NCBI GenBank assembly: GCA_905160935.1
Contig: CAJHZI010000824.1
Span: forward strand, 118,501-182,500
Origin: Enchytraeus crypticus
Lineage: Eukaryota > Annelida > Clitellata > Enchytraeida > Enchytraeidae
Direction of reading: 5' to 3'
DNA: 64,000 nt
The stretch's first letter is position 1. Every line of letters begins with the position of its first letter. Shown here in pieces: positions 33,286 through 45,094 of this stretch. A program made the position numbers and the translations under genes. Below the pieces are notes generated by a model. That model searched no databases. It was given only the letters and a program-made list of their open reading frames with translations, and was not told where the DNA came from.

Positions 33286-34234
33286 CGATGCCAACAGGAA
33301 CTGGTACCAAGATCACAACCGCTGAGTATCGTTAATTGCTGCAATTAGGTCCAAATAACAAAAATTAAATCATCTGAGTTAGCTTGTGCGCAAATAATAT
33401 AACTGGTATGAAAGAAATAACGTTAACTGAATTCATATATTTAAATTTTCAGATTTGGCAACCTTTAAAGTGCAAAATCTGTTAAATTATCTAATAGTAT
33501 TTATGCGTTGTATGAGTTGGTAATTTTTAGATAGATTAACTTATCAAAGTTTGTATTTTTCATTTACAATTTAAGCATGATGAGGTATAGAAATATGACT
33601 GGCCTGGTGGTACAAGACTTCAAGACTTTCTTAACCAGTATAATTAAGTTAAATCAAAGTTATAAAACATTAAGCCAATAGAAATGTATAAAAAAGTAAA
33701 CAAGAGAATTTATTATTCAAACCAACAACTGGTTGGTTTAACAACTCATAACACCTATACGAAATTAGAGAAGAGAATAAGTTAAGGTTCTCGCCAAACC
33801 TTTTCTTCGCCTAACAGATCTTCATAAAGTCGTCGGTGAAGAAATCAAGTTTAACATAATTTGTAATGAATCCATTATTGACATTTTAACAACAAATTGT
33901 CAAGTTGGCACCGATTTCTATTTTTCGAGCAGAGCCACTTTGTTTATCATCATGAGCATATTATCTTCTTTTCTGTGCATCGGACAACATCAACAGCAAC
34001 AAAAATTTAGAGTATTTTTTTCGTAAATGACTTATATGCTATATAGTATATGCTATAAGTATATACACCATACAGTATAATTATATTTCTGTAGTTCCAG
34101 GAATTCATATGTTACACCTATTTTAAAGGTTTTGGTCTGGCTGAAGAATAAAAAATATTCACACCCTAATTATAGCATAACTTAACGGCACACTGGGTCA
34201 GGAAGCACAGATGCTTGTTTAATACCTATTTCCT
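33286..34234. other. 5' flank of the RGS gene
   Basis: AT-rich; presumably 5' untranslated region and promoter. No TATA box or CpG cluster stands out. Confidence 0.4.
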
Positions 34235-34470
34235 CCATTATCTCCATGGTTTTTAGTAATCGTTGCCTTTTGATGGCGCATCAATTGCAGCCGGCGCGGA
34301 TTTAAGAAAAATCTTCCATCACCCTGGGATTTTTTCCTTCCTAAGCTTTTACCAACACTCGGTCTTTCAAGGTGGTCACCCACAAAGTACTAACCAAGGT
34401 CGATGCAGCTTAACTTCGATAATTGACGCGCAACTAAACCAAGTGCGCTAATCCCGCCGCCAATTTAATT
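34235..34470 (-). repeat. 5S rRNA-derived SINE
   Basis: Minus strand: GAAGTTAAGCTGCATCGACC, then TTGGTTAGTACTTTGTGGG, TGACCACCTTG and GACCGAGTGTTGG, in 5S rRNA order. The body has TTAAATCCGCGCCGGCTGC. Confidence 0.85.
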
Positions 34471-34782
34471 AAGCTATCCAATCGTTCATCAACGATGAAG
34501 CACCAGATATCTGGAATTTCTCCTCCATCTATTCTTCGGAAGTTTGCATACGTTTGAATCACATATATAGGCCCTTGCTTTCGTATGAATAGTTATAGGT
34601 AGTTGAATGAAACCTCTTCCATCTCTCATTTCCATCCAATGTCCCTAAGTTAATTGCGACCATCACGTAATCCTTCTTTTTTATATTTTCTGTATCTTTG
34701 AAATGATTTTCTGGATTTTGGAATTTGAATACCTATAATATGGACCTTATTTTACTCACCATTTAGATTTAATTGCAATAAT

Positions 34783-34838
34783 AATAAAGGTTTAATGTCG
34801 TTTCCTAATAGAAGGATGATGTCAGGGACGTCCCACAA
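34783..34838 (-). repeat. TTA-tailed SINE, family 2
   Basis: Antisense tail AATAATAAAGGTTTAATGTC and GATGTCAGGGACGTCCC. Confidence 0.75.
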
Positions 34839-35029
34839 TATTTGCCTAAAAATTAGTAGACGATAACAGCAGCTACAGGGTCCAGTATATAATTACTGCT
34901 ATTGTGTTATGAATTCTCAACCAATGCATTTTATTGCACCTACCTGCTAGGCGGCTAAATAAATATTTAAGAGCTAGAAAAGGCAATTGGTATATAGTGT
35001 CTGCATGCAAATTACAAATATTGTCATAA

Positions 35030-35110
35030 AATATTGACAATATTGTCATAAAATATTGACAATATTGTCATAAATATTGACAATATTGTCATAAAATATT
35101 AACAATATTG
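35030..35110. repeat. 22-bp tandem repeat
   Basis: Four to five units of AATATTGTCATAAAATATTGAC. Confidence 0.85.
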
Positions 35111-35202
35111 TAAAGGACTGACGGAGGAGGTCCAGTTTGACCGCTGGGTGATCGGTGAAATACTCTTGAATATCATATCTGCATGCAAATAATAAATATT
35201 AC

Positions 35203-35288
35203 CTGACCCTAACCCTAAACTTAACAATAACTCTAGCCCTAACCTTAACCCTAACATTAACCTTAACCCTAACCCTAACCCTAACCTG
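35203..35288. repeat. Interstitial telomeric repeat tract
   Basis: About 80 bp of CCCTAA units with CCTTAA and CATTAA variants, ending in four near-perfect units. CCCTAA/TTAGGG is the ancestral animal telomere repeat. Confidence 0.9.
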
Positions 35289-35295
35289 TGAAACA

Positions 35296-35555
35296 ACAAC
35301 AACAATAGAATTAATTATAGAGTGCTACTGTATCAGCACTCTAATTTAATTAATGTTGTACGTACAACAATATTGTAGCCTACAGTTGTTCAACATTAAG
35401 CACTATGGTGCAATAAATCCAATCCGATGAGCACAGTGTGGGGTCAAAAACGGCGCATGCCAAAATCTGGGAAATCAGTCCGAGGAAGGGTACTATAGTG
35501 AAATGAAGGTTTGCGTGTTGCTCTCAGTTCCAGTGCAGTGGTTGAATAGGAGAGG
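35296..35555 (-). mobile_element. Rearranged LINE B 3' end
   Basis: AACAACAACA tail, then TAGAGTGCT followed after 8 bases by its inverse AGCACTCTA, then the usual tail blocks (CCGATGAGCACAGTGTGGGG, GTCCGAGGAAGGGTACTA). Confidence 0.7.
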
Positions 35556-35627
35556 TCAAAGAGAAAAAATCAAACAGACAGTACATGTAAAAATATATGC
35601 CTTGACACTGCCATTAATCAGAGCACT

Positions 35628-35661
<34 letters not shown>

Positions 35662-35742
35662 GGACAGACAGACAGAGAGAGCGAGAGAGAGATAGAGACA
35701 GAAAGAGACAGACAGACAGACAGAGAGAGAGAGAGAGAGAGA
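35628..35742. repeat. GA and CAGA microsatellite
   Basis: Mixed GAGA and GACAGACA runs; the open frames through it are artefacts. Confidence 0.9.
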
Positions 35743-36037
35743 GCCGGGGATGATATAATGATGGACAGGACTGATTGGGGTTTAGCCGGGGCTAGGCGAG
35801 TGGCAGGGGCTGATAAAAGCCTCATCCTGGTCTCTGGGACTCTACCGGACGTCCCGAGTCTCCGGGGTCAACGGTCACACAGGATTTAAACCAGTGAAAG
35901 ACTTTCGGTGGAAGAGACTATAGAGGACTCTCCCACAATTAATCTAAGAGCGATTGTGTGAACTAATAATAGACGAAGAATGTGTCCGTTAATTAGAGCT
36001 GATTTATAGCCAGAGAATTTCTGTTGTTATTGAAATA

Positions 36038-36054
36038 GGGGGGGGGGGGGGGGG
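36038..36054 (+). repeat. Poly-G tract of 17
   Basis: Uninterrupted G run, capable of G-quadruplex formation and prone to sequencing error. Confidence 0.9.
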
Positions 36055-36179
36055 CTACTGTTTTTGCAAACACTTTTCCGTCAGCTTTTCTACATTTTTA
36101 TTCAGCTTTGATGAATATACCACGCCCGATAATGACTATGCAAGAGCAATAGACATATACACATTTTTAGAAAACAAAA

Positions 36180-36225
36180 GTTTTGACAAAGCTTAGTGTT
36201 ATTTAACACTAAGCTTTGTCAAAAC
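36180..36225. repeat. Perfect 22-bp inverted repeat with 2-base spacer
   Basis: GTTTTGACAAAGCTTAGTGT and its exact complement fold into a hairpin with a TT spacer. It abuts the left end of the adjacent LINE A fragment. Confidence 0.95.
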
Positions 36226-36705
36226 AAAGATAATGATAGTGAAAACTTTCACAAAGTTAAAGATAGTGAAAACTTCGTTTTGGACCACGCTTTTGTATGG
36301 ATGTGAAACATGGACCTTAAGGAAGGAAGATATTAGGAAACTGGAGGCATTGGAAATGTGGATTTGGAGAAGAGTGGAGAGGATTAGCTGGACTCATAAG
36401 GTTACAAATGAGGAAGTCCTGGAGAGAGTTGACACAGAGAGACAGTTGATAAATGTATTAAGAAATAGGAAGAAGAGATGGATAGGATACATTCTAAGGG
36501 GGGAAGGTCTATTAAAAGAGGTCATTGAAGGTAGAATGAAAGGAAAAAGAGGCAGGGGCAGGCCGAGATTAGGTATGTTAGATGATTCACAGACCCACTC
36601 ATATGTGGAAATGAAGAGGAAGGCGGAAGATAGAGAAGAGTGCAGGCGTTAGGTACCATGGACCTGCCAGTAGGCAGTGCACTAAGAGAGAGAGAGAAAG
36701 TGTGT
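36226..36705 (+). mobile_element. LINE A 3' end, best copy
   Basis: A 139-codon frame matches the C-terminal end of an invertebrate endonuclease-reverse transcriptase: LLYGCETWTLRKEDIRKLEA, then RRVERISWTHKVTNEEVLER, KKRWIGYILRGEGLLKEVIE, and RGRGRPRLGMLDD. The 3' end reads ATGGACCTGCCAGTAGGC, AGTGCACTAA and a GA run. The catalytic polymerase core is missing, so it is a dead 5'-truncated copy. The GA tail explains why GA/CT microsatellites border most LINE A copies. Confidence 0.88.
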
Positions 36706-36837
36706 GTTATTTAAAAGATAACAACGCAATTAAATGATATTTAATATGGAAAACAAGCAACAGCTTTTCTCCGGCATCCCGGCTATAACTTGAGCCTTAT
36801 CTTCATGTTAGTCTATTGTATAGTCCTATAGGCCTAC

Positions 36838-37132
36838 TGAGCTGCTATATATTAAAATAGGCAGTACAGAGATGGTATATATTAAAAGATGTAGTACAGA
36901 GCTGGTATATATTAGAAGAGGTAGCACAGAGTTGGTACATATTAAAATAGGTAGTACCGAGCTGGTATATATTAAAATAGGTAGTACAGAGCTGCTACGT
37001 ATTAATATAAGTAGTACAGAGCTGCAATGTATTATAACACATAGGTAGCAGCCTACAGAGCTGCTATGTCTTAAAATACATGGGTTGTACAGAGCTGCTA
37101 CGTATTAAAATACATAGGCAGTACAGAGCTGC
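36838..37132. repeat. 30-bp minisatellite
   Basis: About ten units of GAGCTGGTATATATTAAAAT with AGGTAGTACA; a few have small insertions. Confidence 0.85.
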
Positions 37133-37224
37133 ACACATTCGCTTGACTGTCGCTGACTAATTTCAGCGTGTGAGATAGTCCCACAATTGTTCTACAGTAT
37201 ATCAGTGGAGTTTTAATCCGACCA

Positions 37225-37330
37225 GTCTAGGTCTAATCGCATCAGTCTAGTTCTAGCCAGATATATCTAGTTCTAGTAAGCTGGATCCTCTAGTTCTAAT
37301 CAGATCAATCTAGTTCTAACCAGATAAATC
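37225..37330. repeat. Short degenerate tandem repeat
   Basis: Units of CTAGTTCTAATCAGATCAAT type. Confidence 0.7.
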
Positions 37331-38059
37331 ATCAGCTGTTGCTCGTTGCAAAACTCGTACACCTTAAATTTAACTCAATTCTATTTGTACAAAGGAGTAA
37401 GAGTTGCTAGATGTCAGGATCTTCGTTTAATTTAAGCGTTGTTGTCGTAATACATGTAATAATCTGTTAATAAAGTTTCAGAATATACAGCTAATGCTTT
37501 ATATATCAATAGGTCTATGTACATCTATAAGTGATGAACATTTGACTATTTCTGTTTAGCCAATATGCATTCGCTGTTAGGCTTGCTAACTAATAGGCCT
37601 ACAGTTAGTAAATTAATAAAGTTTAGACAATGTCGAGTAATTCGAATAGAAATCATTAAGTTGCAGTTAATTTTAAATTCAACGTGTATTGGCCTATCTT
37701 AAAGTAAACGGATATTAGATAAATATGGTTTCTTCGCTTCTTCTTTTTTCCACTAGCTAGGCCTGTTAGTAGCAACTATACTTAACTTTTATGATTAAAA
37801 TACTATTATCTCTTTGTGATTTGGCGTGTTAGGCTACTATTAGTATAAAGATGTCAGAATCGTGAGACCCTAGGATCAAATCTCGAGCTAGTCAGCATGA
37901 AATAGGCCTTGAAGGGATTCGGTTAGTTAGGTTATTATTTAATCGGCGCAATAGAGCTGTTAAAGTTGCTATAAAAATGCAACAACTATTGGTTAGCAAT
38001 ACTTAGGCCTACATGGATTGTCAAGGAAACAATGGAATAACAAAAACAACAACTACAAG
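37331..38059. other. Stretch without a gene
   Basis: AT-rich. A weak tRNA-like scrap (near 37820-37900) is the only structure seen. Confidence 0.45.
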
Positions 38060-38118
38060 TTCTCTCTCTTAGTGCACTGCCCACTGGCAGGTCCATGACA
38101 CATAACGTCATGGACCTG
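38060..38118 (-). mobile_element. LINE A terminal scrap with foldback
   Basis: CACTGGCAGGTCCATGACAC then CGTCATGGACCTGG: the 12-bp CAGGTCCATGAC is followed, after 7 bases, by its inverse. Confidence 0.7.
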
Positions 38119-38169
38119 GCAACTACAAGTAGTAAATGCAAACATATCTAACACAAGCGGTGTAATCTT

Positions 38170-38395
38170 TTGGTTGTCTCGTTACACACATGACAACCGC
38201 ACTTGCTAACAGTGTTTTCTTTCTTAGTTGCGGTTTTTTTGTTTTCTTTATATCTGTCTTTTTCCCATGGTCATTAGTACATGTAATAGGTGCAAATGAT
38301 AGCGCATCAATTGCAGCCGGCAAGGACTTAAGCATAGCCTTCAAACACCCTCGGGATTTCTACATTCAAAGCTGTCAACACTCTGTCCTTGAAAT
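38170..38395 (-). repeat. 5S-SINE, 5'-truncated
   Basis: Body and 3' tail (GCAGCCGGCAAGGACTTAAG in plus orientation) with only the end of the 5S part (ACAGAGTGTTGACAGC, minus) left. Confidence 0.75.
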
Positions 38396-38834
38396 TCATT
38401 ATCACTTTAGTCATTTGCATACATATATAACTAAACGAACGAACAAGTTGTTAATCTACGGTGTAAAACCAGAGTTATTTACATCAAAATAGTAAAATCT
38501 TAAATAATTCATTACATGTAGATAGGCCTACTATAGTTTTGATCTTCTTAGCGCATGTGGCACTCGTTCAAACTTTGCATAGACGTCATTTTACGTCATT
38601 TGACGCCATTTGACGTCATTTGACGTTATTGACGTCACTTAATGTCATTTGACTGTTGACTGTGATACGAATTGCTGTTGAGAAAGAGCGTGGACGAGAT
38701 TCTTTAAATTTGTTGTGAAATTCGGTCGACTGGTAGTTTCTAATCCCCCGATGATATTCAAGTTTGTGCATGGAAACATTTCGACTGAGCACGTCCTGAG
38801 TTATGAACCTGCGCTCACGTGGAGTGTGTGGCGT

Positions 38835-38910
38835 GTTGACCGACCTGGGCTTTGAACCCAGGCTACTTGAATCCAAGGCGAACACTCTAACCATTACGCC
38901 AAATCCTATC
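38835..38910 (-). repeat. tRNA-like SINE head
   Basis: Minus: GATTTGGCGTAATGGTTAGA (A-box), CCTGGGTTCAAAGCCCAGG (B-box with a good T-arm). The acceptor stem does not close. Confidence 0.6.
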
Positions 38911-39051
38911 GTTTAGTAGTCTTTATAAATATATAAATTTACAGTAGACTGAAGTAAAACAATACTTGCTAATTGGCCAATCAACACGAAGTTTAACTAT
39001 TATGATAAAAACTGTTTAAAATTATTCTGCCAACTCTCTGAGCTGACACTT

Positions 39052-39112
39052 TAATAATAAAGGTTTAACGTCCGTTTCCTCATGCAAGTATGATGTCAGG
39101 GACGTCCCACAT
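39052..39112 (-). repeat. TTA-tailed SINE, family 2
   Basis: AATAATAAAGGTTTAACGTC and GATGTCAGGGACGTCCC in plus orientation. Confidence 0.8.
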
Positions 39113-39404
39113 CACATGTCACTATAAATCGATTCACACCAGACGATCTGAAAATCATGTGCTAAAGAGAAAGAAAAAGAACCTAACAGGTTCCTAACCG
39201 GTGATCAAAAACAGTCAGACAAGATGAAAAAGTCTCTAGGGGAAGAAATGTGTTTTCAACCTACAACGGAAAGCGTAAGTAGTAGAACATGAGCGAAGAT
39301 CAAGAGGCAGAGAGTTCCAAAGAGTAGGAGCTGATATAATTCTGATATATTCCACTATGTTATTGTTTTGTTTCATTTCAGTGCAGCCCCGTGTCTAACC
39401 CTCT

Positions 39405-39485
39405 GTAATCCTGGGCTCGCCCGTCACTGACATCGCTTTCGAGTGAGAAAACTGACGTTAACCTTAGCTTTACCAGCTTTTTCAA
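39405..39485 (+). repeat. SINE family 1, tail half only
   Basis: CCTGGGCTCGCCCGTCACTG through ACCTTAGCTTTACCAGC; the head is lost. Confidence 0.8.
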
Positions 39486-39930
39486 TGAGTAAGACCGAAC
39501 CTTTATATGCATAAAATATTATTATAATTTATATATATTATAATTAATTCTATTTTCTACTTTATTAGACATTAAATCGACACAGGTTGCTCACTTTCGC
39601 TGAAACTAATGCACTGATATTCTGCTATTAACAAAACAGATATCTCGACGAAGTCATAGGATAACAACGACAACTGAGGAATGTTATTTTAGATGTTGAG
39701 AAATCTTGGACGCGGCAGTTGGCGGAGCTTGATTTCGACTATTTTAGCCGGACTAGATAGATTAGATAAGTATATAGGTAGATAAGTAGATTGATAGATA
39801 AAGAGAGAGAGAGAGAGAGATAAGGCTAGAGAGGTGGTCCGTGAAGAATTAGGATTGACTGCCTGACAGTTGACGCACAAACAACCAGTACTAATCATTG
39901 TTTGATTGATTGGAGGTGGAAGTCTTAATC

Positions 39931-39992
39931 ATGATCAGTCTGATTGGATTAACGATAATGCTGGCTCTCTTCATATCATCTGTTTCGTTCAG
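39931..39992 (+). CDS. Candidate signal-peptide exon, possibly exon 1 of the receptor gene
   Basis: MISLIGLTIMLALFISSVSF followed by a strong donor, TTCAG/GTAAGAGG. This is a textbook signal peptide: a hydrophobic core of about 13 residues and small residues at the likely cleavage point. An in-frame TGA upstream fixes the start. It ends two bases (AG) into a codon. The receptor exon at 62304 starts with T, which would give Ser and keep the frame, so a 22-kb first intron is plausible, and animal nicotinic receptor genes often isolate the signal peptide in exon 1. No transcript links them. It could belong to another secreted protein. Confidence 0.55.
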
Positions 39993-40049
39993 GTAAGAGG
40001 AGTTCAACTACATGTATAATTATATACAATACCACTCTATTAGTGACAA

Positions 40050-40118
40050 TATCTCTCTCTCTTACTGCACTGCTTACCGACAGGTCTATGGTATATAACG
40101 CATCCACTCTTCTCTGTC

Positions 40119-40171
<53 letters not shown>

Positions 40172-40250
40172 TATATAGATAATATAGGCCTATATATATA
40201 TTATATAGATAATATAGGCCTATATATATATATATATATATATATATTAG
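40050..40250. repeat. LINE A terminal scrap and TA microsatellite
   Basis: CACTGCTTACCGACAGGTCT (LINE A end, minus) runs into a TA array at 40123-40248. The array contains two copies of TATAGATAATATAGGCCTAT. Confidence 0.8.
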
Positions 40251-41030
40251 GTCCATGACAACACTAACCGTGTGTTTAAGGAGCAGCGCTTTGTAAAGTG
40301 ATTATTTCGTTAATCGATGGAGTGCTCTTCGAGTATCGTGAAAGAAGAGCCTGATTTGGAATATGTGCCTTAGATCTGTCACTTGACACAGAGTATAGTC
40401 TTAATAATGTTTAACTTTTAGCACTAATTTACTTAACAGTATTTTGTTAGTTGATGAAATGATTAGTAATCGAGACCCAAAAAGTTTTCCCGTTCTAATT
40501 GGCGATAACTTTAACCATATGTCATGAAGGAAATATAAAAACTGGGAGACTATCTGTTTGTTATTTTAATAGCACAATAATAACTACGGAATCTACATCC
40601 AATTTTGATTAGTACATGGAACTGTTTATTGTATGGTTTACAATACATGTATGTTATCAAATCTGTTAGACTAAATTTGTGCATATCGGCTAATTTCTGT
40701 CTTTTCGTTTATTTTTAGTTTCGTTTTGTTTGTTTGTATATTTGTGTCTGCCATATAATGGTGAATAAAAGAATATACCGAGAAACCAACGATAAGTTAA
40801 CCTTAAGTTAAAAATACATGTACATGTAGATTAGTTTCAAGAGAAATACATGTGCAGAACCTTGGCTACAACTCTGTTCTTTTGGTGTGGAATATCTCTG
40901 TAATTCTCAGATTAGTAAAGTCATTTATTAAGTAGATAGGCCTATGGTAAAGGTAAAATTAGAAACTGTCAATAAAGGATAGACAAAAGTGGAAAATTAT
41001 GATATCCTTGATTCTGGACTTGCTTGCATG
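40251..41030. other. Stretch without a gene
   Basis: AT-rich, no exon recognised. Confidence 0.45.
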
Positions 41031-41111
41031 AGAGAGAAAGAGGCAGAGAGAGAGTGTGTGATAAAGTGAGAGAGATGGAGAGAGAGAACGAAAAAGTGAG
41101 AGAGAGATAGA

Positions 41112-41150
<39 letters not shown>
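41031..41150. repeat. GA microsatellite
   Basis: GAGAGA runs with interruptions; the frames through it are artefacts. Confidence 0.9.
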
Positions 41151-41154
<4 letters not shown>

Positions 41155-41454
41155 ATGGGTTCATAAAGTGCAATATAATTTTTGCGCTGAAGTGTAAATC
41201 TTGACAATACTTTCTATAAGGTGAAAATGTCTCGAAAGATTTCACGAGAGTTACGTTGCACTCTTTTGGTTTTGCATCAAAGCTGTAATGTTTGTAGATC
41301 ATTTTTCTCTTCCTGTACCTGAAACAATAGGTCACAACGAAGACCACATAGCAACCAATGAGCTCTTTATCTATACAATTATCAAGAGCTGCTAGCACAC
41401 ACAGTCGAACTTTTTCGATTTTCCTAAGGATTTTTGAAGGTAAGAACATTTAAT

Positions 41455-41665
41455 GACTCTCTCTCTCGCTCTTAGTGCACTGCCTACTGGCAGGTCCATG
41501 GGCATATAACGCCTCCACTCTTCAATGTCTTCCGCCTTCCTCTTCATTTCCACAAATGAGTGGATCTTTAAATCATCTAACATAGCTAATATCGGTCTGC
41601 CCCTGTGTCTTTTTCCTTTCATTCTACCTTCTATGACCTCTTTTAATAGACCTTCCCACCTTAGA
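41455..41665 (-). mobile_element. LINE A 3' end
   Basis: The minus frame has MKGKRHRGRPILAMLDDLK and SFVEMKRKAEDIEEWRR, then the ATGGACCTGCCAGTAGGC end and a GA tail. Confidence 0.85.
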
Positions 41666-41847
41666 ATGAATCTTAAAATTTAAAACAATTTAAAGACTAA
41701 AATAGGATGAAAAGACTTCGAGGACGATGTTGATATCGTCACTTAAGATTCTAAATTGGTCACAACGTCTAACAGCTTAGGCTCGAGCTAGTTGATTATT
41801 GCGGGATGAGCTAATGGTATGCTTGTGGTAGAGTAATTAGCAAAATA

Positions 41848-41905
41848 ATACAGGTTTAACGTCCATTTCATCATTCTACGATGATGTCAGGAACGTCATG
41901 AACGT
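41848..41905 (-). repeat. Family 2 SINE tail, diverged
   Basis: AATAATACAGGTTTAACGTC and GATGTCAGGAACGTC. Confidence 0.65.
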
Positions 41906-42364
41906 GGCAGAGTTATTAGCATATTTGAGATGGAGCTAATGCATGTATATTTAATAAACAAGAGTCTTGGGATTCGATACTCCGTCAAGCCAAGGAATGA
42001 TGCAGCAACAACCACTATTAGTTAATATAAGTCACGGGATGTTGTATGAGATGTTGTATGAAATGTTGTTTGAGTTGCAATGTTGTTGTTGTTTCCTTTG
42101 ATTGGTTGAGATCCTCCGATTGTTTATATTTTATGACTTTAATTAGAAAAGTCGATGCGGTTAATTGCAAAGCCTGCAGTAAATAAGGACTGTGAATAGA
42201 GAAGCAGATAGCGTTGTCGTATAATCGATTACAAATCATAATGAACAAAATCGGGTTTCTAAATGGAGAGATGATGGAATAGGGAGAATTGAAAAACAGT
42301 CAGCTGCATATGAAGTCCTTGACCGAGTTGCCCATTATATCATACGCAATCAAATTGTTGAAGT

Positions 42365-42672
42365 AGGGTATAACTAAATAAGTCTATGGGTACTATATCC
42401 CGCTATATCACACACAAGTTCTCTAAAGTGATATACATAGCTCTAGATTATACTCTGTTATATCACATACAAGTTCTCTAGCGTGGTATAAAAAACTCTA
42501 GAGTAACTAGACTCTGCTAAGTTCTCTAATGTGATGTAAATAACTCTATGGGTACTCTTGAGCTACAAACAGAAGTTCTCTTGAGACGCTAATGGCGTCC
42601 AGTCGATAGCTGAATTGATTTCTAACGGTTACAGTCTTTCTTGTCGCGGCCTTGGTTCGATTCCCGCTCGAG
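42365..42672. repeat. Degenerate tandem repeat and a tRNA-like head
   Basis: Three units of about 60 bp with ACAAGTTCTCTA and GTGATATA blocks (to about 42560), then a tRNA-like sequence (42590-42672) with CTTGGTTCGATTCCCGC as B-box. Confidence 0.6.
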
Positions 42673-42920
42673 CTTCTAACAGAATCTACGCAGAAACACC
42701 CATATCCTAGAGAACATCAAGTGTTTACTGATTTAAATTAATTCTATCCCATACTCTTTCGATGGTTACGCGCATCAATGAGATGGTCAACTACTTCAAT
42801 TGTGTATGTGTGGTGGTGACTGAAACTTTTATTCTTATATGAATAATTATTCATGTGTAAATGTTGACTTCATTTCATTATTGTGCAATATAATAGTAGC
42901 ATGTATTTCTGAACTAAAAT

Positions 42921-42924
<4 letters not shown>

Positions 42925-42955
<31 letters not shown>

Positions 42956-43030
42956 CCTCCACTGTTCTTCTTTCTTTCTCTCTCTCTCTCTCTCTCTCCC
43001 TCTCACTCTCTCTCTCTCTCTCTCTCTAGC
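42925..43030. repeat. CT microsatellite
   Basis: Two long CT runs with interruptions. Confidence 0.9.
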
Positions 43031-43346
43031 CTTCTCCCCCTCTCTCTACTTATGTAATGCCATTTTTTCGTATTGCTTGTTTAAGTCATTACATAATCTA
43101 AAGGGTATGAAGAATTTACGCGTATCTCATGATATTGTAGCGAATGAAGATTACTTCCATAGAAAGATTTGACGAAATAGGAAGCTACACTGCTGTAATA
43201 AAATCAGTGTTACCTTTAACCAAACTACAGGAGTGGGTATTAGTATAAAATACTTATTACTTTTTATAATTAACTAATATTTACCTGATATAAGGTCAAT
43301 TGGCAACATCTACTAATAACCACGTAGGGAAGAAGGAGAGCTAAAA

Positions 43347-43354
<8 letters not shown>

Positions 43355-43389
<35 letters not shown>

Positions 43390-43575
43390 GTGCACTGCCT
43401 ACTGGCAGGTCCATGGTATATAAGGCCTCCACTCTTCTCTGTCTTCCGCTTTCCTCATCATATCCACATTTGAGTGGGTCTTTAAATCAACTAACATACC
43501 TAATCTCGGCCTGCCCCTGCATAATTTTCCTTTCATTCTACCTTCTATGACCTCTATTAATAGACTTTAAACAGA
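43355..43575 (-). mobile_element. LINE A 3' end with CT/GA tail
   Basis: CACTGCCTACTGGCAGGTCC followed by CTTCCGCTTTCCTCATCAT and CCTTCTATGACCTC, antisense to the coding end seen at 36.2 kb. Confidence 0.85.
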
Positions 43576-44007
43576 AAACTATCCTGTTTAACTAAAATAC
43601 AGCAGCTGCTAGAGAGAACTTTGCAACAAAAGCGGTATGTTGTCGTTTGTGATGCGTGCTGTTAAAGAAAGAAGAAGACACAGCTATCCCAGCAGTCCCA
43701 TGAAGATGAACGTCTGGCTCATAGAGGGCAATACTCGCATGATTTACTCATAACCTCTCATAGGTGGACGTCGAGTGTTTCACCATACAACTGCTAATAA
43801 AAACATCGCTCAATGGATGAGATCCCGTCAATGTTAAATTTAGTATCTGTCGTGTTCAGTAACATAGAATCTCTGCTGACCATGAGTAGCTTTATTCCTA
43901 ATAAATTTAACCTTCGTCCACCCCTCTCTCTCTCTCTCTCTCTCTGTCTGTCTCTCTATCTCTCTCTCCATCTCCCTCTCTCATCTTGATAACTTATCAT
44001 TCTCAAA

Positions 44008-44360
44008 ATGCTATTAGCAAATAGATCTTACCAATAGCTTACCCTCCTACTAAGCTATTAGCAAATAGATCTTACCAATAGCTTACCCTCCTACTAAGCT
44101 ATTAGCAAATAGATCTTACCAATAGCTTACCCTCTTCACTACTCTAGTTGTAAATAAAGCTTACAAGTAGCTTACCCTACTCACTACGCTATTAGTAAAT
44201 AGAGCTTACAAGTAGCTTACCCTCCTCACTATGCTAATAGAGTATAGCGTTTACCAACATCTTAGACTCCTCACTATTCCAGGAGCATATAAATAGCCTA
44301 CACTCTTCGTTATGGCATTAGTAGATAGCGCTTACCCATAGCTTAAGTCTCCTCACTATG
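44008..44360. repeat. 44-bp minisatellite
   Basis: Seven units containing AAATAGATCTTACCAATAGC and TTACCCTCCTACTAAGC. The first three are almost identical; the later ones are diverged. Confidence 0.85.
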
Positions 44361-44696
44361 TCACTTATGACGTCCATGCAAGATAACATGGTCACGTTGG
44401 GCACAGACTAATACTAACTCTCATAACATTAGCTTCAACAGCTCTTGTAAACATCCTTCTTATTCTACTACCATGGCGGCCTAGAGCTATTCCAAAACTA
44501 TTTCATCTTCATGTCTGAGAGGTGCATGCCTCCTGGCTGCTCAATAGAGCGTGAGTTCTGAGCACAGAGATATTAAAATCAGCTAGAACGAGGGGTCATA
44601 GGAGTGAAGTGGTTATGCGCATAGAACACATCATTATGCATCTTATATACAGGCACCAAAGCACCACACGATGACAATGTACATATACTTACAGTA

Positions 44697-44740
<44 letters not shown>

Positions 44741-45094
44741 CATGTATATGTATGTACAGTGTATCTTTTGCAGGCCTCAAAAAGGCGCATTATTCCTTAT
44801 CGTAGTGGATTATTGAATGAAAATAACACTTAATTAAGTCTCATTAATTAGTTTATTAATTGATTCGCCTAAATTGATTTCTAACATTGGCACCTAGTTA
44901 CAATTTTTCGTTTTATTCTATTTCAGAACCTTATTATTTTATACATTATGCGCATAATTATGGCGCTGACTGTAACATCTCACTTGTTAGCGACTAGCGC
45001 AGGTTTGAGATTAATAGTCCTGTCTTCTGAATCTCTTGTTTAAGTAAGGAATGCCTCCACATCACCGAATCAGACGTGCAAGAACTATGCAGCA

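Noticed and set aside
34235-34470. Functional 5S rRNA gene
   Set aside because: Only the 3' half resembles 5S and several core bases are changed; four copies share an unrelated body, so it is a SINE.
35099-35305. Minus frame rich in LGLGLG
   Set aside because: It is the translation of the telomeric repeat tract.
41153-41449. 98-codon minus frame with a hydrophobic segment and a possible donor
   Set aside because: No recognisable family, a weak donor context and no partner exons; left unannotated.
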